Positions 1 through 10,600 of a stretch of 64,000 nt of DNA are shown here, piece by piece (positions within the stretch are counted from its first letter, which is position 1; the number at the start of each line of letters is the position of its first letter). The notes beneath the pieces were generated by a model. The model had not been told where the DNA came from and ran no database searches. It saw only the letters and a program-made list of their open reading frames with translations. The translations under genes and the position numbers were made by a program. The DNA comes from Nephrocerus scutellatus. Lineage: Eukaryota > Arthropoda > Insecta > Diptera > Pipunculidae. The stretch covers positions 35,121,777-35,185,776 of the forward strand of contig OX352761.1 of assembly GCA_947095585.1 (NCBI GenBank). Direction: 5' to 3'.

Positions 1-225
1 CTTAGGTCACTGCTTGTCCGCCGAGGGAATCCGTCCTAATAACGAAAAAAATCAGGCAATTGTCAATGTTTGGGGTTTTTGAATTATTATGGAAAGTTCA
101 TCCCTAATCTATCAACCGATTTAATAGATTAATATTATCTTTTAAGAAAAGATGTTCACTTCGAGTGGCCAGTTAACTGTCAGTCGGCATTCGAAAAGTG
201 TAAGGGTTTAGTTCTTAAAAACAAT

Positions 226-900
226 TTGTTAGAACTGTATGACCCTAGCAAAACAATCGTAATTGCCACAGATGCAAGTCCTTATGGGGTTGGCGCAATT
301 TTGTCCCATTTAGTAAATGGGGTAGAAAAACCTGTCTTGCTTGCATCGAGTACTTTGTCTCCGGCAGAACGTAACTACTCCCAACTTCATAGAAAAGCGT
401 TAGCGATTGTGTTCGGTGTAAAAAAATTTCACAAATACATTTACGGACACAAATTTTTAATTGCAACAGATCATCAAGCACTTCGGAAAATATTTAATCC
501 CAACAAGTCCATACCTCCGGTTGCAGCAGCGAGATTGCAGCGCTGGGCGGTTATATTGTCGATGTATGACTACCGAATTGAGTATCGTAGGGCATCCCAA
601 ATGTTGCATGTGGATGCTTTATCTCGTTTGCCGGTACAGTCAAAAACAGATATTGATAGTAAATTATATATTAAATCGTTTTATTTTACTGATAATTTAC
701 CACTAAAATTAGAAAATATTGTAAGAGAAACAGAGAAGGACATCGTATTGAGCCAAGTAATTGATTTTTGTATGTATGGTTGGCCAGATGGTAATAAATT
801 ATCAGCCGAATTAAAAGTTTATTATAATAAACGAGATTATTTATCCTGTGAGGATAAATGTATTTGTTATATGAACCGGGTAGTTGTCCCAGGAAAGTAG
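226..900 (+). pseudogene. RNase H domain of the Ty3/gypsy remnant
   Basis: An open frame of about 224 codons carries the RNase H signature of Ty3/gypsy pol: TDASPYGVGAIL, then RNYSQLHRKALAIVFGVKKF, then TDHQALRKIF, and ends with the DALSRLP box that closes RNase H before integrase. It would degrade the RNA strand of the RNA:DNA hybrid during reverse transcription. The first ATG is internal; the true frame enters from the RT domain to the left and is interrupted by a stop near 130. A TAG ends it at 898-900, where an intact element would continue into integrase. Confidence 0.85.
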
Positions 901-909
901 TCGGCGAAG

Positions 910-2005
910 GTCTTAGAGCTACTGCATGAAAACCATTCACTAGGAATAGTGCGCAGGAAAATGGTAGCCCGGTCCTACGTCTGGTGGTTGACAGGATTGA
1001 CAGGGATATTGAACAATATGTAAATGGTTGTATTGTTTGTCAACAAAGTCAAAATGTGCCTAGGAAAGAAGTAAAAACTAGTAGGCCAGAAGCAAAATAC
1101 CCTTTTCAAAGAATACATTTAGATTTTTTTAAATTCGGGGAAACCAATTTTATGATAATGGTTGATGCCCTTACCAGATATTTAGAGGTTATTTTAATGA
1201 AAACTACTACAGCTAGTGCAGTTATTACTGCCTTAGATAATACTTTTTCAATATTTGGCTAGCCAAGTGAGATCGTCTCAGACAATGGGCCCCTTTTTGG
1301 ATCGTTTGAGTTTTTAAAATTTGCGGAAAAACTTAATATTCAGCTTTCCAAGTCACACCCTTACCACCCTGAGTCTAATGGTTTGGCCGAACGCCACGTA
1401 CAAACGGTAAAATCAGTTTTAAAATAATTCCTACTATATGAAACTAAACAACTGACGATACAGCAACGACTGAATAGGTTTCTAATCCAGCAGCGGATTT
1501 CACCTTGCATGTCGACCTCAAAAACCCCGGCAGAAATGATGTTTTCCTACAAACCGAAAATATTTTTAGATTTGATAAATCCAAAAAAAGGTTCAGTTCA
1601 GATTAGAAAACAAATATGTATGAAAAATTAATAATGAAATTGGAAAATCAAAAGAGAAGTCAATAGAATATAAGGGAAATATGCTAAAATGTAAAAATTT
1701 TGTAAGAGGAGATAAAGTTTTATTTCAAAATCATTTTGAATGTTATGTAAAATGGATTCCAGCAGTAGTGTTAAAAAAAGTAAGTCCGTTAACGTACTTA
1801 ATAAATGTTAACAATTGTGCATGTAAATCATTTAAGACAGTCACAACTCGAAGATAAGTTTCATCCGAGCTTAGCAATTATCTGCCCACAAGACTTTAAA
1901 ACTGATATTGAGAAAGGAAAAGAAGTAATAGCAACAAACAACAAAACGAAAAAGAATAAAGACAGACAAAAAAGTGTTGTAGAGGATATAAAATTAAGAA
2001 AATAA
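910..2005 (+). pseudogene. Integrase domain of the Ty3/gypsy remnant
   Basis: After the TAG at 898 the same frame continues with an HHCC-like zinc-binding region (LLHENHSLG, then CIVCQQSQ near 1035-1050). The catalytic core follows: first Asp in RIHLDFFKFG, second in VSDNGP at about 1276, and the Glu in NGLAERHVQT near 1390. Stops at 1260-1262 and 1424 split the core, and the C-terminal HVNHLRQSQL segment (1805 onward) is in another frame. All three catalytic acidic residues are still legible, but no continuous protein can be made. Confidence 0.82.
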
Positions 2006-2067
2006 GTAAGAGTTAGAAAGTCTCCCGAAAGATTAAAGTATTAAAATTGTAACAAGCTATATTGTTT

Positions 2068-2455
2068 TACTTTCTTTTACTAGTAGTAAAAGTAAGTACA
2101 TATAGTAATCATGAAAATTTTCGAACTCGGGTTTTTTGCAGATTTACCCTTTACCGTATCTCCTGAGTCAGAAAAAGCAAAAAAAAAAAATCTCTGTCTG
2201 TGTGTCTGTGGCTCTGTGTCCACTCTACAGCCCAGACGGCTGAATTGATTGAGACGAAAATTCATATTCAAGTTTTTACATAAATTGGGAGGGCCCAGTT
2301 GATTTTGGCGGAAATCGGCCAAACGGAAGTGGTAGTCGTAGTAGTAAACTACTATGAGAAAATGCAAAAAATATATATAGTTACTGAAAATTCCGGCCCC
2401 GCCCGTAAAAGAAAGTCGTGTTGTGCCCACACCTCCATTTTTTGAATTATAATAT
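2068..2455 (+). repeat. Interspersed repeat family A, copy 1
   Basis: This non-coding unit recurs at 5175-5600 (inverted), 24775-24990 (inverted), 27505-27835, 42410-42665 and 47345-47490 (inverted). Shared landmarks in order are TAATCATGAAAATTTTCGA, GTATCTCCTGAGTCAGAAAA, a CTGTCTGTCTG microsatellite, CCAGACGGCTGAATTGAT, GATTTTGGCGGAAATCGGCC and GTTGTGnCCACACCTCCAT. No coding capacity is visible, so it is probably a non-autonomous DNA element or MITE-like repeat. Confidence 0.75.
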
Positions 2456-2475
2456 TTTTGTACATTTCGATTTCG

Positions 2476-2807
2476 ATGACAGTATAGTATATTACAGAAC
2501 GAGCATGGAAAGTGGAGTTTAGGCGTGGAGGCGGTAGCCGAGTTCGGCAATCTAACGAGCACGATGAGCACTTTTCTGCAAGTCATGTACGCTATTTTTC
2601 ACGCGTCCAAACCGGTTTTTCTGTTAAATCGAGAGAGAGAAGCAGAAATGTGAGAATGTGTGTTCGCTGTGACTGCAGTAAATAACAAAGAAATGAATTT
2701 TTCACGCGTCCAAACCGGTGTTTTGCTAAATCGAGAGAGAAGCAGAAATCACAAACGACAAACAAAAGAGAATTCTTGCTCATGCGTAATGTGTTCGCTG
2801 AGATTGT
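2476..2807 (+). repeat. Interspersed repeat family B, copy 1
   Basis: Copies lie at 2476-2807, 6283-6612, 37465-37915 (inverted) and 41445-41870. Each begins near TATATTACAGAACGAGC and contains an internal direct repeat that starts TTTTTCACGCGTCCAAACCG. Fuller copies end near GTCACTTTCGTCTATGGGC. This copy is cut off near 2807, where LINE sequence begins. No coding frame is conserved between copies; it may be a solo LTR or a non-autonomous element. Confidence 0.7.
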
Positions 2808-3551
2808 CGAGATCGAGCAGGCGGCACTAAATCTGGGGCTGCACATAAATGAGAGCAAAACAAAGTACACGGTGGCCATGTCTGCGAGTAGAAGATCCAA
2901 CATTGGTCCCTCAATTCAAATAGTTGAGCGCGAATTTGAAGTAGTGCAATCCTTTAACTATATCGGGTCAACTGTAGAAGCCGATAACAGCATGGAACCA
3001 GAAATACGCGTACGGCTACTTAAAGTCAACAAAGCCTACTATAGTCTGTCAAGACTCTTCAAATCAAGGAATGTAACCATAACATCCAAGCTGCTGGTAT
3101 ATAAGACAATGGTCATACAATTACTTACATATGGATCCGAGACATGGGTGCTTAGTAAAAAGCATTCTCACCTCTTAGCCGCGTTCGAGTCTTACGGAGA
3201 ATTGTTGGCTCGGTATGTGAGGAAGGACGATTCCGGAGACTTTATAATGATGAGGTCTACGAGCGTTACCGCGATGTCGACATCGTGAAGAAAATTAAGC
3301 TCGGTGGGCTCCGGTGGGCAGGACACCTAGCTCGCATGAGCGAAGAGGATCCTGCTCGGAAAGTCCTTCGCGGTAGGATTTATGAAACACGACAGCGACG
3401 CCGGCCAAGCCTACGCTTGAAGGATGGCGTAGACTCAGAGTTTAGAGATGCCAAACTGGATGACATCGGCTCGAAATCGGGATCGGTGTAGAGATTTTTT
3501 GCGGGAGGCCAGGACCGGACACCGGTTGTAGAGCCAAATATGATGATGATG
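2808..3551 (+). pseudogene. RTE-like LINE, 3' end of ORF2 (truncated)
   Basis: The translation matches the C-terminal part of the longer LINE at 8597-11037 almost residue for residue: [45 protein letters not shown] and [19 protein letters not shown]. It is 5'-truncated just after the catalytic palm motif, as is usual for target-primed reverse transcription. It is broken by a frame change near 3290 and ends in the same ATGATGATG tail (to 3551). It lies just upstream of the first Lgr1 exon in the window, so it is probably in an Lgr1 intron. Confidence 0.85.
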
Positions 3552-3741
3552 TTAATTCGCGTTGAAAATGGTGCACAACATCAAAATATTCGAAAAATAA
3601 ATGTATCAATTTATGAATAATCAAGATTTTGGAATAATATAAATTATACAATATTATATTGTAATATATAAGGTCTATAATTAAGCCACTTAATAATAAA
3701 TTATTAATATAAAAACCTTAGAAGAAAATATATATTTTCAG

Positions 3742-4684
3742 GAAAAAAGATGTAAAGTGCTATCCCATACCAGATGAACTAAATCCCTGCGAAGACGTTA
3801 TGGGATCCCAATGGCTGAGAATATCAGTTTGGATTGTAGTGTTCCTAGCAGTTGTTGGCAACGTTGCAGTACTTATTGTCATTTTATCCATTAGGTATTA
3901 TTTTTTTGATATTTGATTGATAATTCTGCAACTTAATGTTAACAATTCACTAAATTGTAGATCGGACAGCAATGTTGTACCAAAATTTTTAATGTGCCAT
4001 CTAGCTTTTGCCGATTTGTGCATGGGCCTGTATCTACTATTAATAGCCTCTATTGACGTCCACTCAATGGGAGAATACTTCAATTATGCCTACGACTGGC
4101 AATATGGTAACTTAATCGCTTGAAACACATGACTTTAACGGTCAATAAATAGTTTTATTAGTAAGGTTGCCTTTTTTCTCACAATGCAACACCAGGTGCT
4201 GGGTGCAAGGCGGCAGGATTTCTCACTGTATTCGCTAGTCATTTGTCAGTTTTCACATTAACAATCATCACTTTGGAGCGATGGTTGGCAATTACGCACG
4301 CGTTATATTTAAATAAGCGAATAAAAATTAGACCCGCAGCTTATATCATGGTCGCCGGATGGATTTATTCGATTGTTATGTCAGCTTTTCCTCTCTTTGG
4401 GATAAGTAATTATTCTTCTACGAGGTATGTATTCCAGATATTTCACCAAATTCACCAATTGGGTATGTTTGTTGTTTTTATGTTTCAGTATCTGCTTACC
4501 AATGGAAGCGAGAGATTCGTGGGATGTCTTGTATTTGGCCTTAATTCTTGGTCTTAATGGAGTGGCGTTTTTCGTTATTGCAATTTGCTATGCGCAAATA
4601 TATTTGTCATTAGGTCAGGAGACAAGACATGCAAGAAACACATCACCAGGGGAGATGAGTATTGCCAAAAAGATGGCTTTGTTG
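3742..4684 (+). CDS. Lgr1: Lgr1 exons encoding hinge end to TM5/ICL3 (four exons)
   Basis: Exon 3742-3894 codes the end of the hinge and TM1; its first base completes a split codon. Exon 3961-4106 codes TM2, exon 4196-4424 codes TM3 and TM4, and exon 4489-4684 codes ECL2, TM5 and the start of ICL3. The introns between them are 66, 89 and 64 bp, near the minimum for flies. Split codons rejoin cleanly: Arg at SI-R-SDSN, Gly at QY-G-AGC, Ser at SST-S-ICLP. The donor after the last exon is GTAAAG, and the next coding exon is 7.5 kb away. Confidence 0.92.
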
Positions 4685-7600
4685 GTAAAGGAGGACGAAA
4701 CAAATATTTATTCAACCTTTTAGTATTTTTTTTAAAATTTTCTTTTGTATGTCTGAGTTGTAAATAGTAGGCAAATCAGTTGAGGTGAAATATTTCTTGG
4801 AGCGCGTTGGAATAGTAGTTGTGTGTTTAGGAATGTCAGGAAATTCTGTAATTTAAGTACACTTATGAGAGTACCAAATATGGGGATCTATGTTATTGTT
4901 TTTAAACCAACCTTGCTATTCATACCCTATTATCTGAAGTTAGACACAATTGAAACCTTAATCAACCTCATTACCAAGTCCTTAACACTGCAATCTACCG
5001 TTATTTTATGTCCCATCAGTACGCCTAGTCTGAGAGACCCACAATTAAAAATTGCATCAGGTTTCTCAAATTTTGAAACAGCAAATTCGTATTGCGCATA
5101 ATGCATCTACATTAACAATTAAAGTAGATCAAAAGCAAAAAGTTAAAACGATCCTATTTTGAAAATGAAAGTGACAAAAATATGGAGGTGTGGCCACAAC
5201 ACGACTTCCTCTTACAGACGGAGTCGGAGTCTTCAGTAAATGTATATTTAATTTTTTTTATACTGAACAGATTTCTCATAAGGGCTATACTTTTTGAGAT
5301 ACTTGCAAAAACTCGAAAAACTGTCCAAGTAAATTGCAACTTCCGGTTAGCCGATTTCCGCTAAACCCAACTGGGACTTCCCAACTTATGTAAAAAGCTT
5401 AAATATGAATTTTCCTCCCCATCGATTCAGCCGTCTGTGCAGTGTTGAGGACACAGGCAGACAGATAGAGATTTCCAACTCAGGAGATACGGAAATTGGT
5501 AAATCTGCAAAAATTACGAGCTCAGAAATTTTCATGATTACTTCCGTTAAATATGTAAAAGAAAGAAAAATTAAGGATAAGGAACACATGTGGCTCTTTA
5601 ATTTTGTAAAAAACAACCCATAAAGTAATAAAATTTTTCATGTAAATTCTCTAATAGAAGATACATATGTGTGCAAAGTTTGAACAGGGTTAATTTGGAA
5701 AAAATTAATATTAGAGCCCCCTTCGCTTCAAATTGTTTTTCTAAAACTGTTCTCACCGGAGATAAACATGTGTAAAAAAATTTGAATGGAAAAAAAATTC
5801 AAATCAAAAACTAAAATTTTTTTACAAAAAGCTCGGTCTATCGGAGATACACATATGTTTAAAATTTAAAGTAAATCGGGCTAATTTAAAAAAAAATAAT
5901 AATGGCACCCTCCCCGGGCCTCAGGGCCCATTCGCTCCAAACATTTTACAAAAACTTTTGTCCATCGGGATAAACATATGTTTAAAATTTGAAGAGAATC
6001 GGGCTAATTTTTAAAAAATTTATACGGGCACCCCTCGGACTCAGGGCCCATTCGGTCAAAAAATTTCCAAAAAGTTTTGTCCATCGGAGATCACATGTGT
6101 ATAAAGTTAGTTAGTTATTAGTTGGAATTGTACCAGACTACTTGAGACAATCGTACCCAGTCCATCAGAGAAAACATGAAACAAAGCAATATCAGAGTCA
6201 ATCCAGAATTTTACCAAAATCAGGTTAATTTTTATTTTAAATTTGTTCAATATTTGAGGGCCCACGACCCCAGGACCCGGCGTCTGTAATAGTATATTAC
6301 ATAACGAGCAAGGAAAGTGGAGTTTATCGTGCGAGGTCGAAGCTTGACGACGAGGCGGGAGCCGAGTTCGGCAATCTAACGAGCACGATGATCACTTTTC
6401 TGCAAGTCATGTACGCTATTTTTCACGCGTCCAAACCGGTTTTTCTGCTAAATCGAGAGAGAAGCAGAAATCACAAACGACAAACAAAAGAGAATTCTTG
6501 CTCATGCGCAATGTGTTCGCTGAGATTGTAGTAAATAACAAAAGACGTTTATATCATAACATAAGTAGTGTTGTTATGGGCTACTTTCGAGGCTAGTTTA
6601 TAGCGTACGAAACGAAACAAAATTTTTTTACAGGTAGTGTTGTCCATCGGAGGTACACCCGTATGTAAAATTTGAAGAAAGTCGGATTAATTTTTTTAAA
6701 AAATGTGTATGGGGCCCCACAATCCCGGTGCCCGGGGTCTCCAAATTTTTTACAAAATGGTTTTGTCCATGGAGATACACCCGTATATGAAATTGGAAGA
6801 AAATCGGGTTAATTTTTTTTAAAATTTGTTGGGGCCCCATGACCCTGTGACCCGGGGTCTCCAAATTTTTTACAAAATTTGTTGTGGAGATACACACTTC
6901 TTTAAAATTTGAAGAAAATCGGGTTAATTTTTTAAAATAAAAATGTTGGGGCCCCACGACCCCAGGGCCCGGGGTCACCAAAAAATTTAAGTTTGGTATT
7001 GTTATATATGTACCTACTCGTATACAAATAAACATATGACATATGTAGGTTTTAAAAAATAAATATCAACAGAGAAATTACGTAAATTTAAATGCGAGAA
7101 TCTTGCAATCTTGCAGTATTGCATACATATTTTTGGTCGTGGGCTTGGTCTTGCACACTAGGTGTTGGTCTTGCAACTGAATGACTGGTCTTGATCTTGG
7201 TCTTGCATTTTTTGCAAGACCAAGACCAATTTTGCTCATCACTAATTGCTGCATTCCATTATGCACGGACAACTGCTCGCGATAACTACTGTCCCATCGC
7301 AGCTACTTTAGACCTTTCTTATGAGTGGCTCCTACTTCGCGGTACAAATATGCAAACATATAAATTCTCTTCTGTAAATATTAAGAATAGTAAATCCCAC
7401 GGATTGATAACAGGCTGAGAAGCGTGGTGCTCTGCGACCTAGATATATATTGTTCATCACAGATAATTACCACTTTATGTGGTGGCTTAGTTCCTTTATG
7501 AATGCCATTACGTCTGCGTAATTACGTTTTTTTTGTTTTGGCCAATTGTTTTAGGTGGCAGTAGTAGCTCCACGTTATTCTGGTGTTGAAAATAGGGCCT

Positions 7601-10600
7601 TTTAGTGCAAGTAGTGCGGCCTGGCTGTCTGAGAACATGTAAATCTCAGTTCCTCTATAGCTTCTTTTAATGCATTTCAAGATGCATGCTTCTAGTGCTA
7701 TTGCTTCTGCCTGGAAAACGGTTGTGGAGCTACCTAGGGGTGCGTAGAGTGTGCAGTGTAGTTTTTGGTCCGAATACTCCTGCTCCTGTTCCTGTGTCTG
7801 TTTTAGATCCGTGTGTGTACCAGATGGTTGCATGATGTGGGAGGTTATCGATGATATTTGCATCTTGATGACGCTCTGGAATTCTTACCAAGAAGTTCCT
7901 TTGGAAATCAGTTGTTTTTGTCATTGAGTCTGATTGTAGGTCTTAGGCCAGCTTCACTTTTAATGTGTATGTGAAGTGGTGCTAGTCCTAGAATTTTCTC
8001 GAGGGATGCCGTAGGACAGGTCTTTATGGCACCTGTTGCACTAAGGCAAATGAGTCTTTGGATCTTCTTGAGTTTTGAGCGTGTCTTAGATTGCTCTGTT
8101 TTTGGCCACCATATCAAGGCTGCGTATGTCAGCCTGGGTCTGATAATACTCTGGTATAGCCATAGAGTCATTTGCGGCCTTTATTCCCCACGTTTTATTA
8201 ATCATGCGTTGGCATGTGAAGTAAGCTTTATTAGCTTTGTTAATAATGTATGTCATATGGGAGTTCCATGTTAGTCAAACATAACTCCCAGATATTTGGC
8301 TTCCAGCATTATTTGGAGGACCTTGCCTTGTAAATTCAGTGTAGGAAGATTCATTCTTCTTCTCTTTGTGAAGATGGTGCATACTATATTGTCTGGGTTG
8401 ACGCTTAGGTTCACCTATTTACACCATTTGTGTACTAGTTTAAGAGCAAACTGCATTCGTTCTGCTATCGTTCTCTCAAATTTGCCGCGAACCATGAGGA
8501 CAAGGTTATCTGCATAGCCAATCTTGGTGATACGATTGTTCTTAAGCCTAGAGAGTAACTGGTCAACTACCAGTAGCCCATCCTATGATTGAGGATGGCG
8601 GTCAGCCATAAGCAGAAATAGGGGGAATAACACAGAATGCTCTAGAATTGCATGTGGCCGTAACTATCTCTGACTGGTGGAAGTGCGATTAAACCTCCAC
8701 GTGGTGGCCGCTGGTAATTTTCCTCCAATGCAGGAAAAGCTGAATGATCGGGATAGTCCCTTCAAAGTACGGGACGGGAACTCCATGCCTGCCCTCAGTA
8801 TGATGTAAAAATCATTCTGGGGGACATGAATGCTAAAATAGGTAGGGAGCCAGTATTCAGGCAGTACATTGGCACCCATAGCTTACACGAGAATACTAAT
8901 GACGATGGACAACGAGTCATAGAGATGGCAGCAAGCAATAATTTGGTGCAGGGAGAGTAAGTCCTGGGGCTGAGATGTCGGGCGTAGAAGAGAAATGGAC
9001 ACGCCTTAGAAATACTGTCATTAGAACTGCTGACTCCATCTTAGGTAGTAGTCGTAAAGATCGGAACGACTGGTTCGATGACGAATGTAAGCTAGCGACT
9101 GAACGTAAGAATGTTGCGTACCGAGCAACGCAACAATCTCATAGAACGCGGGCACGCGAAGAGAAATATAAAGAGCTCAGAAGATATGAAAAAACAGTTC
9201 ACCGGCGAAAGAAAGCAGCTTGGGAGAAGAATCTCTTCCGTGAACTGGAACAGTACAGAGAGCAAGGACCGCACCAGGCGCGGAAGTTCTACCAAAGGGT
9301 CCGCGGTATGACGCAATATACACCGCGTTGCACGTACTGCAAGGACAAAGAGGGTAATCTGATCGCCGATCTTAAAGGCATCTTAGAGCGATGGGAAGAG
9401 CACTTTCATGAGTTGCTAAATGGCCAGCTAATTGAGGAATTGGAGGCTCCACCAATGACCGAAGATCATACTATGCTGCCGCCACCAAGCATAGTCGAAG
9501 TTAGCAGAGCGATAAATCGGCTCAAAAATAATAAGGCCCCGGGATCTGATGGGATCCCAGCGGAACTGATAAAAATAGGATGCCCCACATTAGACCAAGC
9601 AATTCATGAAATAATGGTGCAAGTATGGAAAGAAGAAGTTATGCCAGAAGACTGGCGAAGAGGCATCCTGTGCCCCATACATAAGAAGGGAGATATCACA
9701 AAATGCAGCAATTATCGTGGTATAACGTTGTTGAGTACCGCGTATAAGATTTTCTCCTATATCCTTCAAGACAGGATAGCCCCATACGCTAAAGTCATCA
9801 TTGGTCCATACCAGTGTGGCTTCATCCCAGGAAATCAACAACTGATCAGATTTACACCCTAAGGCTGGTGATGGAAAGATGTCTAGAGTTTCAAAACTCA
9901 CTACACCATTTTTTTATAGACTTTAAAGCCGCCTATGATAGCATAGCCAGAGTAGAACTTTATAAAGACATGAGAGAATTCGGCATCCCAAATAAACTGA
10001 CACGACTATGTAGGTTGACCATGACCAATGTTATAAGCCAAGTAAAAATATCCGGATCACTATCAAGCCCATTCAACATCTATAACGGGCTCCGACAAGG
10101 GGATGGACTGGCCTGCGTCCTCTTCAACCTGGCGTTGGAGAAAATGATCCGAGACTCTGACGTAACGGCGAGAGGAAGAATCCTCTATAAGTCCATTCAG
10201 ATACTGGCTTACGCAGACAATATTGACATCGTTGGTAGAAACCAAAGAGCTGTACAGGAAGCTTTCATCCAGATAGAGCAGGCGGCACGAAATCTGGGGC
10301 TGCATATAAATGAGAGCCAAACAAAGTACATGGTGGCCACGTCTGCGAGTAGAATATCCAACATTGGTCCCTCAATTCAGATAGTGGAGCGCAAATTTGA
10401 AGTAGTGCAATCCTTTAACTATCTCGGGTCAACTATAGCAGCCGATAACAGCATGGAACCAGAAATACGCGCACGGTTGCTTAAAGCCAACAAAGCCTAC
10501 TATAGCCTGTCAAGACGCTTCAAATCCAGGAACTTAACCATAACATCCAAGCTGCTGATATATGAGACAATGGTCATACCAGAACTTACATATGGATCCG

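Larger units (their letters stand above)
1..2045 (+). mobile_element. Ty3/gypsy LTR retrotransposon remnant (pol, 5' part outside window)
   Basis: The stretch reads, with frameshifts and stops, as the end of reverse transcriptase, then RNase H, then integrase and its C-terminal tail, the Ty3/gypsy domain order. The first bases translate to a fragment resembling the end of the RT domain (SAEGIRPN) followed by the connection LNYYGKFIPNLS. In-frame stops at about 898, 1260 and 1424 and a frame change near 1800 show it is dead. No gag, protease, primer-binding site or LTR is visible, so the left end lies outside the window. The tail ends in a basic RVRKSPERL-type motif near 2040. Superfamily is secure; the lineage is not. 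Confidence 0.88.

Noticed and set aside
4243..4767. Reading the Lgr1 TM3-TM5 exons as separate intronless genes
   Set aside because: The frames run through a 64-bp intron; splicing at 4424/4489 restores SSTSICLPME, as expected for the family.
8026..8517. Plus-strand frames of 73-82 codons
   Set aside because: They are antisense shadows of the LINE reverse transcriptase on the minus strand.
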